From an uncultured Clostridia bacterium (GTDB lineage: Bacteria; Bacillota; Clostridia; Christensenellales; Borkfalkiaceae): DNA of 39,780 nt. Location of the stretch: NCBI GenBank assembly GCA_947053545.1, contig CAMRSY010000013.1, positions 1 to 39,780 of the forward strand, read 5' to 3'. A model generated the notes under the pieces. The model had not been told where the DNA came from. It worked only from the letters and a program-made list of their open reading frames with translations, and did no database searches. The position numbers and the translations under genes were made by a program. The stretch's first letter is position 1. Every line of letters starts with the position of its first letter. Below, one piece after another: positions 15,801 to 24,300 of this stretch.

Positions 15801-17042
15801 ATTGCGGGCGGAAAGGCAAACAACAAAGTATACAAATACTGCGGCGGTCTGGGCGCTGAAGCGACGTATTATTATGTAGAAGACGGCAAAGCCAACACCA
15901 GTAAAGTTGTTTATGGAGTTGACACTACGGTTGCGGCGCTGCGCTACAACAACACCGAAGCGTCGTCCGCCCCTTACAGCTTTACCATAGACACGGTTGC
16001 AAATCCCGAATACGCCGACAAGTGGATTACCGTAACTTTCTATATCCATGCTGGAGCGGAAACTAAGAATTATAAGCTGGAACTCTGGAGCGGCTCACGC
16101 GAAGCAGATTCAAGCTATACGGAAGTCGGTTATGCAAAAGACAGCTACGTCATCTTCGATTACAGCAATTTAGGCGAATCGCTTGACCAAACCACTTTCG
16201 ACGGACTTGTTAACGGATACGCTACCGACATAATAGAAGAATACAAGAAGATAATCCCCGAATTCGAGGACAACGACGGAAATATCAACGACCTTGAAAA
16301 GCTTGCGGGTGAGGAAAACAGAGTAAACAAATATAATTACGAAGCCAGTTATTACACCTTCTCGCTGTTCGATTCGGAAGCGTTTATCCCCTTTAACGGC
16401 GAAATAAACAAGGACGGCACGGGTTATTCGTTTAACTACAGCGAAAGCGCTGAAAGCCTTGCCTATCTTAAGGTTATAGACAGCGGAGTTCCCGAAGGCG
16501 GAGATTTAAACGACGCGATATACACTATGTCTTCGTTTATCGACTATTCGATTATAGATAAAGACATTGACATTATAGGCGAGCCCACCGCACCCGACGA
16601 CAGCAACAGCGACAGTTCGGTAAGCTCTGAAAGTTCGGTTAACGTGTTACTGCTTGCCTCCTCCATTATTCTGGTAGTTGCGATATTCGGCGCGATTGCG
16701 GCAATATTTATAAGAGATTTTGTTAAAAAGCATAAGCGCACCAAAACTGCAGGAAAAAATTCGTATAACTTTAACAGAAACAAGCGCTACGTTAAAAAAT
16801 ACGTAAAGGCAAACGGCGAAGCGCCCGAAATTGCCGAAAGCGATTTTGACGAAAGCTTACTGAGCGATAAAACCCCTGCCGACGATGCCGCAGAAGAAGC
16901 AGACACCGAAAAGGTTGAAACGGATAACGGAACGGTTGAAGATACTGTTGAAAATGCCGACCAACCCGCCGAAAACGAAGACGGCGGCGACGCCGCGGAG
17001 CAAAACGCTGAAGGCGAAAATCCCGAAGACGGTAAAGAATAA
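12825..17042 (+). CDS. giant surface-anchored protein with three beta-sandwich-like modules
   Basis: A 1405-aa predicted extracellular protein. Residues 1-30 form a basic plus hydrophobic signal ending VSAAC, followed by an acidic Ser-rich linker; C31 could be lipidated, though the lipobox is weak. Three regions resemble carbohydrate-binding or galactose-binding beta sandwiches: about 215-352 (ends GYAFFDDVSL), about 535-685 (FWLKTSD, DGWVRCFVRVSN, ends KYGWVAMTNPSV) and about 1047-1117 (KWITVTFYIHAG, KNYKLELWSGS). The first also has the NGNFEF start at residues 57-62. A membrane helix lies at about 1273-1300, then a basic stop-transfer and a 100-residue Asp/Glu-rich cytoplasmic tail. It has no catalytic motif that I recognise. 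It is expressed from its own promoter with an AAAGGTG SD and is likely a glycan-binding adhesin or scaffold. The family is not identified. Confidence 0.8.
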   Translation: MNKKKRTLLRTAVIGFTAIATSLTIGVSAACSKGDSSDNNEEDKTTTKIDEQTIKNGNFEFYSDNKGLYPISSPDSWSSGSNGTTSSSMSGIIDTGKERWDYITDPDLPQTLEDNDDLESDDDDKKDYNGALTDDLPYKNTHTAIDSDADEEDKAYIDNPFTHKYGYNSEGKVIDVDGNEIETFTDEDGEVFLDSEFKQPLETSVLMLHNYHRGDYHGTESYYNSATTVSLEANTAAEISLWVKTTELYFGGASTERTKVEFGHGAYIKVNTQVGGNSLDSIVIKNIDTEKINPKPESGVWENNGWVKYTVFVEASSFATTTVNLTLGLGEYENSTVEGYAFFDDVSLKKYLNKTDMETKNAEFGENIRETATNERPNVNVSYPLAPEATTVFRTDVEKYKTEDGNGSVKDDVSENNFADRHFFIDFASSTTDNTFNLNTNNVKAGLTVEATNTGKYVCTEYNSTGNAYKTNGLEGIGNPSDKLYIPNALRNNAININDDVLATTTVTNADDWAFNAINTEYSEILTDALKSATGLPGAGASTDALVLLSARGAAYEAHITDSSFTLNDGEYMLVSFWLKTSDMKGNTAATVTVKGLGEDKDNSASFTVDSTAQGTVSIGEGEDKVEDVYDGWVRCFVRVSNTSKTSGAKNFELVLNFGNTAIRNTSRSAFKYGWVAMTNPSVMKLDKDVYAYTAGSSQTATLTFSETEEKVAHRFDTEQGEKNEIKTDLANPSSYTGVNGASKFIKPDGEGKLESYDDTNKNAFAGLLSKDNFANYQRLNAENSNNCMWYNALNTIAGAYNTSDELWNAVFGEYTVQPLLIVNTARSFKNKTSNTEESKIYNYGFIGNSASVSANGYTPVSVRVKASAGAVANVYLVEDKSAGGVLSYVTPKYNFWYDDDGNILKGKPDEDATAAEQKKNIAYNLRKDGLYENGDGKLYANFYNLTKYYDISFEHADFYDENGNLVLFNNLDGDKVYYADQSKTAYAPHYLIAGGKANNKVYKYCGGLGAEATYYYVEDGKANTSKVVYGVDTTVAALRYNNTEASSAPYSFTIDTVANPEYADKWITVTFYIHAGAETKNYKLELWSGSREADSSYTEVGYAKDSYVIFDYSNLGESLDQTTFDGLVNGYATDIIEEYKKIIPEFEDNDGNINDLEKLAGEENRVNKYNYEASYYTFSLFDSEAFIPFNGEINKDGTGYSFNYSESAESLAYLKVIDSGVPEGGDLNDAIYTMSSFIDYSIIDKDIDIIGEPTAPDDSNSDSSVSSESSVNVLLLASSIILVVAIFGAIAAIFIRDFVKKHKRTKTAGKNSYNFNRNKRYVKKYVKANGEAPEIAESDFDESLLSDKTPADDAAEEADTEKVETDNGTVEDTVENADQPAENEDGGDAAEQNAEGENPEDGKE

Positions 17043-17057
17043 AAAAATAGTAAAGAG

Positions 17058-17078
17058 GCCCGCGCATTATGCGCGGGC
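17058..17078 (+). terminator. hairpin after the surface protein gene
   Basis: A 9-bp perfect stem (GCCCGCGCA with TGCGCGGGC) and a TTA loop begin 16 nt after the stop codon. The downstream T-tract is weak (TTATTTAATGTT). On the minus strand it is followed by CTCTTTACTATTTTTTT, so it could also stop antisense transcription. Confidence 0.6.
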
Positions 17079-17101
17079 TTATTTAATGTTGTAAAAGATA
17101 G

Positions 17102-17120
17102 CCCCGCGCTAAGCGTGGGG
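17102..17120. terminator. second hairpin, start of the structured gene-free stretch
   Basis: CCCCGCGC pairs with GCGTGGGG (8 bp, one G-T) around a TAA loop. No good T-tract follows on either strand. It may reinforce termination or be the first helix of a structured RNA continuing to the right. Confidence 0.4.
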
Positions 17121-17482
17121 TTATCTATGTTTGCGGTTAGGTACATGCCGTCATTTCACGGAATACAAGAAGCCTGCGCAGGTCCGATTAACAGAGAATA
17201 TCCCCTTGTACCGGTCCCCAAGCGGCTATAAATACATTTCGCTTTAATATTTGTCCGTAAACTATGCGGTTGGAGTTTTGCTCACGAAAGAAATATAAGC
17301 AGAAAGATTATCAAATAGCAAGCGGTGATTGCTTTAGTAATTTAATAAACGCACGCTATGTCGCTTGCTTCTCATAATGACACCGAGTGGTAAACCGCAT
17401 ATGCGGTTGCAGAGCAAGTTATACTGTTGGCAGTTTCTTCGCTGTGCGAATAGCACCGGCAACACTGTGCCCTTATAAAACT
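17121..17482. other. gene-free, inverted-repeat-rich stretch; candidate structured RNA
   Basis: No long ORF exists here. Inverted repeats are unusually dense. GGTACA (17140-17145) can pair with TGTACC (17207-17212). TACAAG (17164-17169) can pair with CTTGTA (17205-17210). AGCAAGCG (17317-17324) can pair with CGCTTGCT (17362-17369), extending by G-T pairs. AACCGCATATGCGGTT (17393-17408) is a perfect palindrome, and TTCGC-TGT-GCGAA is a hairpin near 17436. TATGCGGTTG occurs twice (17263-17272, 17400-17409). I checked for the signature sequences of tmRNA, RNase P RNA and SRP RNA and did not see them; 6S RNA cannot be excluded. Strand is unresolved. Confidence 0.35.
17127..17231 (+). CDS. possible 34-aa micro-ORF in the structured stretch
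   Basis: An ATG preceded by GTGGGG at 6 nt opens a frame of 34 codons (MFAVRYMP... ending ...VPKRL). A second in-frame ATG lies at 17145, preceded by AGGT. The peptide has protein-like composition, rich in Pro, Arg and Tyr, but overlaps the inverted repeats, so it may simply be a chance reading of an RNA. I do not recognise it. Confidence 0.2.
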   Translation: MFAVRYMPSFHGIQEACAGPINREYPLVPVPKRL

Positions 17483-17517
17483 ATCACAGACTACGCGTTT
17501 TTTGCGTAGTCTGTGAT
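17483..17517 (-). terminator. 14-bp perfect hairpin after the rRNA methyltransferase
   Basis: ATCACAGACTACGC (17483-17496) pairs perfectly with GCGTAGTCTGTGAT (17504-17517) around a 7-nt T-rich loop. It starts 19 nt past the stop of the minus-strand methyltransferase and is followed on that strand by AGTTTTATAA. On the plus strand it ends the structured stretch with a poor T-tract. It is most likely the methyltransferase terminator. Confidence 0.7.
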
Positions 17518-17535
17518 TAAATATTCTATATTGGT

Positions 17536-18816
17536 TTAAATCCTCAAGCCTTTAGGTAAATGATTTTTTGCAACGCCGTTTACAAGTTTACACCACCCTA
17601 ACGGATAGCCGCAATACGTTACTACCGCCCAGCCCGACAAATGCGAGGAATATGAAAACGTATTTCCGCCCAAATATGCAACCGCAGTTTTTTCGTCGAC
17701 GTCAACGGTTTTAACACGGTCGGAATCGATGCTCATCGCCAACGCGTGGCAAGGCTCTACCCTGTTCTGCTTTATTTCGCACAAACGCACGCCTACGCGT
17801 AAAGTTTTAAACGGAAGCAACGGACATTCAGGCATAACCGAATAGAGAATATTACCGGCGGTATGCAATCCGGAAAATTGTATGCCGTTTAAAGTTTCCC
17901 TGCAAAATCCGCCAAAATCAGAAAGAACGTTTTTGGACGGCGGCATAGCACAGAAGGAAGGCACCGTTCCCTCTTCCCCGTCGGTTTTTTGCATTAAAGC
18001 GACAAAATGACCTTCCCCTGCGCATTGGTGCGGATACAGTTTATTTTGCCGCAAAAGTTTAAAATAAGGATATTTTTTTAAAAAATTTTCAACCTGTCTT
18101 TCATCCTCTTCCTCGGCAAACGTACAGGTAGAATATACAAGCAAACCGTTCGGTTTTAATAATTTTTGCGCGCTGTCCAATAATAATGCCTGTCTGTTGG
18201 CGCAAGACAAAACGTTTTCCGCGCTCCACTCTTTTAATGCGTTTTCTTCCTTTAAAAACATTCCCTCGCCCGAACACGGCGCGTCGACGAGAACTTTATC
18301 GAAATAACCTGCAAAATGCTCGGCCAAGCGCTCGGGGCTTTCGCTGATTACGGCTGCGTTTTTAATACCCAGTCTCTCTACGTTTTGCGAAAGTATTTTA
18401 GCGCGCTGAAAATTTATTTCATTTAAAACGATTATGCCTTCTCCGCGCATATTCTGCGCCAGTTGCGTTCCTTTTCCGCCCGGCGCCGAGCACAAATCCA
18501 GCACCCGCTCACCAGGTTTAACCTGCAGAAGCGGCGCGGCGCTCATAGCCGAAGGTTCCTGCACATAGTAAAGCCCCGCCGCGTGAAATACGGTTTTGCC
18601 GGCCTTTTCCTCTCCGACGTAAAAACCTGCCGGCTCCCATTCCACGAGAGATAGCGTAAACGGCGAAATCTTTTTAAATTTTTCCGAACTTATTTTAAGC
18701 GTATTTACGCGAATAGCCTTGTAGGCGTTTCGTTCGTAAGACGAAATAAACCGCGCATAGTCCTCGCCCAAACGTAAACGCATACGCCGTTTAAATTCCG
18801 CAGGCAACTCAATCAT
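17536..18816 (-). CDS. rRNA cytosine-C5 methyltransferase, NOL1/NOP2/Sun (RsmF-like)
   Basis: A 426-aa SAM-dependent enzyme that makes m5C in 16S rRNA. Motif I is LDLCSAPGGKGTQLA (107-121). Motif IV DAPCSGEGMF (178-187) and motif VI STCTF (229-233) supply the paired cysteines C181 and C231. The C-terminal 130 residues end in LGWCKLVNGVAKNHLPKG, the PUA-like domain of RsmF/YebU-type enzymes, so RsmF is a better fit than RsmB. Its ATG overlaps the exonuclease stop by 8 nt, so the two genes form a unit. The exact target base cannot be read from sequence. Confidence 0.92.
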   Translation of the reverse strand: MIELPAEFKRRMRLRLGEDYARFISSYERNAYKAIRVNTLKISSEKFKKISPFTLSLVEWEPAGFYVGEEKAGKTVFHAAGLYYVQEPSAMSAAPLLQVKPGERVLDLCSAPGGKGTQLAQNMRGEGIIVLNEINFQRAKILSQNVERLGIKNAAVISESPERLAEHFAGYFDKVLVDAPCSGEGMFLKEENALKEWSAENVLSCANRQALLLDSAQKLLKPNGLLVYSTCTFAEEEDERQVENFLKKYPYFKLLRQNKLYPHQCAGEGHFVALMQKTDGEEGTVPSFCAMPPSKNVLSDFGGFCRETLNGIQFSGLHTAGNILYSVMPECPLLPFKTLRVGVRLCEIKQNRVEPCHALAMSIDSDRVKTVDVDEKTAVAYLGGNTFSYSSHLSGWAVVTYCGYPLGWCKLVNGVAKNHLPKGLRI

Positions 18817-19762
18817 TTATCATTGCCCTCAACTCTTCAAGCGAAATTATTTTCACGTTGCCGCCGTCATGCGCGTTGCGCGTACGCATCGAATCGTCCT
18901 CGCGGTCGCATACGTATATATTGCAAAGAGAAAGTTTTTGGGTATAATTTCCGCCCAATTCGAAAATTTTATCGACAAGCGGAATAGAAATATCGTTTTC
19001 GTACTCCAGCCGACGGGAAAAATTGAATACGCAGCCCTTAAGCTTGTCGTTTACTACCGTATGTTTGCGGTTTACCCTGCAGTAAAATTTGTTGCGCCGT
19101 TTTGCGCGCTCTGCCTTTTCCTTCTGACAATTTGCGCGGTATTCGCCGTATGCCGTTGCCGAAGGCTTAATTACTTTGTGGTTTTTAACCGACCCGCGCT
19201 TTATATTAAGCACACTTTCGATTTCAGTACAGGAACAGTTATGTTTTTTGCATAGCGCCTGCGTAACGCGCATTGTCGCATACGCGTCGTCCGCGGCGCG
19301 ATGCGGGGTAAACTCCACCTCCAAATCTTTCGTTATGTATTCCAGCCCGAACTGTCTGGAAAAATCGTTTACCGACGTCATATACATAAGCTGGCTGTCG
19401 GAGAAACAGAAATTTAACGGCGGCAGTTTAAAGCGGCGGGTTTCAAGATTAAGGTAATTTACGTCGTTTAAAGTTGCATGCCCGAAAACCAAGTTGTTTT
19501 CGTCTTCAAGCAACCCGCGTATGCGTCCGTAAACCTGCGGAAACAGAGGGTAATTTTTAAACTCGTTATATTCGTACGGCAATACCAGCCCGTGTTCGCC
19601 CCTTCCGTCGGTTAAATGAAATTTGCCCTTGGGATTTATAAGAATATCTTCTTTTTTTATAATATTGAATTGTTCGTCGCAAAGCACGTAGCCGAACGCG
19701 CAGATTTTTGCGCACGTCTTATAAACGCTTGCGCATTCAATATCGAAAAACAATAAATTCAT
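18809..19762 (-). CDS. DEDDh 3'-5' exonuclease with C-terminal BRCT-like domain
   Basis: A 317-aa protein. The N-terminal 170 residues are a DnaQ/RNase T-type exonuclease with D7 and E9 (FFDIEC), D100 (GHATLND) and H154/D159 (HRAADDAY), the full DEDDh set. Residues about 238-315 read LKGCVFNFSRRLE, a helix with KIFELGGNYTQ, and KIISLEELRAM, the layout of a BRCT domain as in NAD-dependent ligase. The middle is a basic Lys/Arg-rich linker (200-235). It probably acts in DNA repair or replication; the nucleic acid substrate is unknown. A near-consensus promoter places the transcription start within about 2 nt of the ATG, and no SD exists. Confidence 0.85.
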   Translation of the reverse strand: MNLLFFDIECASVYKTCAKICAFGYVLCDEQFNIIKKEDILINPKGKFHLTDGRGEHGLVLPYEYNEFKNYPLFPQVYGRIRGLLEDENNLVFGHATLNDVNYLNLETRRFKLPPLNFCFSDSQLMYMTSVNDFSRQFGLEYITKDLEVEFTPHRAADDAYATMRVTQALCKKHNCSCTEIESVLNIKRGSVKNHKVIKPSATAYGEYRANCQKEKAERAKRRNKFYCRVNRKHTVVNDKLKGCVFNFSRRLEYENDISIPLVDKIFELGGNYTQKLSLCNIYVCDREDDSMRTRNAHDGGNVKIISLEELRAMIND

Positions 19763-19770
19763 ACAAAATT

Positions 19771-19799
19771 ATTATAACAAATGTGTGAACGTATGGCAA
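19771..19799 (-). promoter_or_regulatory. exonuclease-methyltransferase promoter, predicted leaderless transcript
   Basis: TTGCCA (19799-19794), a 17-bp spacer and a perfect TATAAT (19776-19771) on the minus strand, ending 8 nt before the ATG. The expected start leaves a 5' UTR of about 0-3 nt. Confidence 0.8.
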
Positions 19800-19817
19800 G
19801 TAACGGCGTACAAAAAA

Positions 19818-19846
19818 GCAAAAGAGCGCGGCTTTTAAAGCCGCGC
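19818..19846 (-). terminator. serS terminator
   Basis: A 9-bp perfect stem (GCGCGGCTT with AAGCCGCGC, 19826-19846) and a TTA loop start 16 nt past the serS stop. On the minus strand TCTTTTGCTTTTTTG follows. Confidence 0.88.
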
Positions 19847-19861
19847 CCATATTAAGCGGAT

Positions 19862-21160
19862 TTATTTTTTCTTTGCGGGTTCGATATATTCTTTTCCGCC
19901 CATATATTTGCGCAGCACTTCAGGGACGTACACCCTTCCGTCTGCCTGAAGATGATTTTCCAAAAAGGCAATCAACATTCTGGGAGGCGCCACTACGGTA
20001 TTGTTAAGCGTATGGGCAAAAGCGTTTTTACCGGTTGCTAAATCTTTATACCTTATTCCAAGGCGGCGCGCCTGCGCGTCGGTTAAATTGGAACAACTGC
20101 CTACCTCGAAATATTTTTTCTGGCGCGGACTCCACGCCTCGATATCCAGACTTTTGTATTTCAAATCCGCCAGATCGCCCGAACAGCATACCAAAGTGCG
20201 GACGGGAATTTGCATGGATACAAACAGTTCGACTGTATACGACCAAAGTTTTTCGTACCAGTAATCGCTGTCCTTAGGTTCGCAGACAACTATCATCTCC
20301 TGCTTTTCGAACTGGTGTATGCGGTATATACCCCTTTCCTCTATGCCGTGCGCCCCCTTTTCTTTACGGAAACAGGGCGAATAAGACGTAAGGGTTAAAG
20401 GCAGTTTTTCACCGTCGATAACGGTATTCATAAACCTACCTATCATAGAGTGCTCGGACGTGCCGATAAGATATAAATCTTCGCCCTCTATCTTATACAT
20501 CATTCCGTCCATTTCCTCGAAGCTCATAACGCCTGAAACGACGTCGCTTCTTATCATATATGGCGGAATGCAGTAGGTGAAACCCTTATCAATCATAAAG
20601 TCGCGGGCGTAAGACAAAACCGCGGAGTGCAGCCTAGCCACGTCGCCGGTAAGATAGTAAAATCCGTTGCCCGACGTGCGCCTTGCGCTGTCTAAATCGA
20701 TTCCATTTAAACTTTCCAGTATATCCAGATGATAAGGCACGTCGAAAGACTTTTCCTTTGCCTCCAAATACGTGTTCCACTGAACGTTGCAACTGTCGTC
20801 CTTACCCAAAGGTACGTCATCGGCGATAATATTAGGAATAGCGAACATAGCTTTTTTAAGCTGCGCTTCAACCTCGGCGCACTCGGTTTCTATAGCCGAC
20901 ACCGCGTCGTTATTCTCTTTCGACAGGCGCTTTATTTCTTCAGCTTCGTCCCTTTTACCCTCGCGCATTAAAACGCCGATTTTTTTTGCAAAATCGTTGC
21001 GCTTCGCTCTTCTTTCGTCGCCTTCGCGCTGCAGAGCGCGCTTTTTTTCGTCAAGCGACAAAATTTCGTCTACAAGCGGGAGTTTGTAATCCTGAAATTT
21101 TTTTCTGATATTCTCTCTTACGAGGTCGGGATTGCTTCTTATAAGGTTGATATCAATCAT
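19862..21160 (-). CDS. serS: seryl-tRNA synthetase
   Basis: A class II synthetase of 432 aa that charges tRNA-Ser. The N-terminal 100 residues form the long helical tRNA-binding arm (charged coiled coil, about 30-100). Motif 2 is the FRKEKGAHGIEERGIYRIHQ region; motif 3 appears as APPRMLIAFLEN with the conserved Arg, followed by the typical VPEVLRKYMGG end. The usual glycines before the motif 3 arginine are replaced by APP, a mild deviation. No T-box is present; the leader is only about 40 nt. It is transcribed alone. Confidence 0.96.
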   Translation of the reverse strand: MIDINLIRSNPDLVRENIRKKFQDYKLPLVDEILSLDEKKRALQREGDERRAKRNDFAKKIGVLMREGKRDEAEEIKRLSKENNDAVSAIETECAEVEAQLKKAMFAIPNIIADDVPLGKDDSCNVQWNTYLEAKEKSFDVPYHLDILESLNGIDLDSARRTSGNGFYYLTGDVARLHSAVLSYARDFMIDKGFTYCIPPYMIRSDVVSGVMSFEEMDGMMYKIEGEDLYLIGTSEHSMIGRFMNTVIDGEKLPLTLTSYSPCFRKEKGAHGIEERGIYRIHQFEKQEMIVVCEPKDSDYWYEKLWSYTVELFVSMQIPVRTLVCCSGDLADLKYKSLDIEAWSPRQKKYFEVGSCSNLTDAQARRLGIRYKDLATGKNAFAHTLNNTVVAPPRMLIAFLENHLQADGRVYVPEVLRKYMGGKEYIEPAKKK

Positions 21161-21201
21161 ACTTTGACCTACTCTTCCATATATTTGTTAATTATGGGAA
21201 T

Positions 21202-21230
21202 ATTATACGGCAAAAATATGGCAAAAGCAA
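21202..21230 (-). promoter_or_regulatory. serS promoter
   Basis: TTGCTT (21230-21225), 17 bp, then TATAAT (21207-21202) on the minus strand. It lies back to back with the P-type ATPase promoter: only 20 bp separate the two -35 boxes. Confidence 0.7.
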
Positions 21231-21250
21231 TTAAAATAGCCTTTATTCTA

Positions 21251-21279
21251 TTGAAAAAAACAGCTTGACATGGTATAAT
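21251..21279 (+). promoter_or_regulatory. P-type ATPase promoter
   Basis: TTGAAA (21251-21256), a 17-bp spacer and TATAAT (21274-21279). The leader of about 43 nt holds a small CGCC/GGCG hairpin and an AAAGGA SD just before the ATG at 21329. A second TTGACA at 21265 has no partner at proper spacing. Confidence 0.8.
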
Positions 21280-21328
21280 TATCGGGTAGAAATATTTTTA
21301 TCGCCTTCTGTTCGGCGTAAAGGAAAAT

Positions 21329-24300
21329 ATGAGCAAAATTATTTATAGAGGTAAAAAAACGGCTTCGGAACAGCCTGAAGACGAAAGCGCGGTTAAAAAT
21401 TCCGCTTCCGTTGACGTTGCAGACGTTGACAAAAACGTTGCGCCTGAAGCTTCCGCGAAAAAGAACGCCGGAAAAGAGCAAACCGAGGTTGCGGCAAAAG
21501 AGTTGACCGCAGTCAAAGAAACAAAACCCGCACGCGCAAAGAGTGAAAAATCCCCCTCCGCTCAAAAGAGCGGCGAGCAGCCGAAACCGGTGCGCAAAGC
21601 CACGGTTAGGACCAAGACGGTTAAACCCGCCCCCGCAGAGGAAAAAGCCGACGCGGAAGAGACAGTAACCGTTGAACCCGAAGATTTAAGCGTGAACGGC
21701 GGAACCGAAGACACCGCCGTTGAAGAGATTGCCGCTGCCGCGGACATTTTAACCGATAACGACGGCGCGGAAGAGCAGGCGGATTTGGAAAACGAAGGCG
21801 CGGAAACGGCTAAACAGCCCGAAGAAACTTTCGATAAACAAAGAATTATTAAGTATTTTAAACGCCACCCTAAAATGAGCATAAACACCAAGGTTGACAG
21901 GTTTACGCCCGAACTCAGCTGCGGTTTATCGCCCGAACAGGTTGAAACGCGCTTTAAACAGTACTTATTTAACGACACCAATAAAAAATATTCCAAGTCG
22001 TACGCAAGCATTTTTATAGGAAATATTTGCACGTTTTTCAACCTTTTGTGCCTTATAGCTTTCATTGCGCTGCTGCTTGCCGGCATGAAAGGAATAACCA
22101 ACTATCTTGTAATTGTTATAACGGCGGCAAATATCGGCATAGGCATTATTCAGGAAATCCGTTCGAAGCTTGCCATAGATAAGCTTTCTATTTTGGCAAC
22201 GTCCACCACTAAGGTGTTGCGAGACGGCGAGATATCGGAGATACCCACCAGCGAGGTAGTGCTTGACGACATTATTATTATGGAACTTGGCAATCAGGTG
22301 CCTGCCGACTGTATACTTGCCGACGGAAACGTAGAGGTTAACGAAAGCCTTTTGACGGGCGAATCGGTTTCGGTTAAAAAGAGCGCGGGCGACGTACTTT
22401 ACGCTGGCAGCTTTATTGCAAGCGGCAACGGCAAGTGCCGCGTTGACAAAGTTGGTAAAGAAACATTTATTGAAAAACTTACGGCCAAGGCAAAGAAATA
22501 TAAGCGCCCCAATTCGGAACTTATTAATTCGATGCAGATGATTATAAAGGCCGTTTCGATTGTGATTTTCCCCGTTGCGATAGGCGTTTTTCTGGTAACG
22601 AGGGCTTCGAATGCGGTTGAGGGCGTTGCAGTTTCGGCATGGCTGTTATCTTTGAAAGACAGCCTTGCAATGGCCAAAACCTGCTCGGTTGTTATAGGTA
22701 TGATTCCTTCGGGTATGCTGCTTTTAACGTCGGTTGCGCTTGCAGTAGGCGTTATCCGGCTTTCCAAAAACCACACGCTGGTGCGCGACTTATATTCTTT
22801 GGAAATGCTTGCCAGGGTAAACGTGCTGTGTCTTGACAAAACCGGAACCATTACGGACGGACGTATGAAAGTGAACGACGCGGTAATTTTAAACACCGTA
22901 GGGGAATATTCGCTTACCGATATAATGGGCAGTATGCTTGCGGCGCTTGACGACAATAACCAGACATCCATCGCGCTTTATAACCATTTCGGGCACAGCG
23001 ACGTTCTGTCGCCCACGGCGAAAATTCCTTTCTCCTCAAAAAGAAAACTTTCCGCCGTTTCGTTTGCCGACGTTGGTACTTTTGTAATGGGCGCGCCCGA
23101 GTTTGTATTAAAGCCTCTGCCCGCAAAGGTTGAAAGAATTGTTAAGCAGTACGCGCAGATGGGATTACGAGTTATAGTGCTTGCGCACTCCTCCACGCCC
23201 ATCGTAGGCGACAAGCTGCCAGCAATTTTAAAGCCAGTTGCCATTATATCCATTGCCGACAATATCCGCGAGGACGCGATAGACACCATTAAATGGTTTA
23301 AGGAAAACGACGTACAGGTTAAAGTTATTTCCGGCGATAATCCCATAACCGTTTCCGAGGTTGCCAAGCGCGCGGGAATCGAAAACGCCGACAAATTTAT
23401 ATCGCTTGAAGGTTTAAACGAAAAAGAGGTTGAAAACGTAGCAAATAAGTACACGGTTTTCGGCAGGGTTACGCCCGAGCAAAAGGCTATATTGGTACGC
23501 TCGATTAAAACCGAAGGCAACACTGTTGCCATGACCGGCGACGGCGTAAACGATATCCTTGCGCTTAAGGAAGCCGACTGCGCTATTTCGGTTGCTTCTG
23601 GAAGCGAGGCGGCGCGAAACGTAAGCCACCTTGTTTTGATGGACAACAATTTCGGCAATATGCCTAAAGTTGTTGCCGAAGGGCGACGCGTTATAAACAA
23701 TATTAAAAACTCCGCTTCCCTTTATCTTATGAAAACGCTGTTTACGGCTACGCTTGCGGTACTTTTTATTATTTTGCGCGAACCGTATCTGTTTGTGCCG
23801 AGCAATATGCTTTTATTAGAGGTTCTTATTATCGGCGCGCCCTCATTCTTCCTTGCGCTGCAGCCGAACAATTCGAGGGTTGAAGGAAAGTTTATAACCC
23901 ATGTTATGAGCCGAAGTATTTCGGGAGCGGTAGTCATGGTTGCATGCGTTATGTCGATGTACCTGGTCTGCCGATACGGAGGAAGCGAATTTACCGGCTT
24001 CCAGACGGCTATGTGTATGATGGCGCTTACTTTCTCAGGACTTGTAATGCTGTTCAGGGTTTGTCAGCCGTTTAACGGATACAGGCTTGTCCTGTATGTA
24101 ATGATGGTTACCCTTTCGGTGCTGGCGCTGATATTGCCGAAGATAGGCGATTTGCATATAGCAAACGCGCTGTGTCTGGGCTGGAGCAGCCTCGAGTGGA
24201 ATTATGCAAAAGTTTTGATAGTCGTAGTTGCCATAGAAGCGGCTTTCCCGCTGTCGTCGTCACTTATTAAAATTATGCAGATTTTAATGCCCTCGTCAAC

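Noticed and set aside
17121-17482. tmRNA, RNase P RNA or SRP RNA
   Set aside because: The conserved core segments of these RNAs (tag-coding end, GAGGAAAGTCC, GGTCCGGAAGGAAGC) are not present on either strand.
21161-21201. T-box riboswitch for serS
   Set aside because: The predicted leader is about 40 nt and lacks the T-box motif.
22978-23700. 240-codon antisense frame in the P-type ATPase
   Set aside because: Low-complexity Ser/Thr-rich shadow without start signals.
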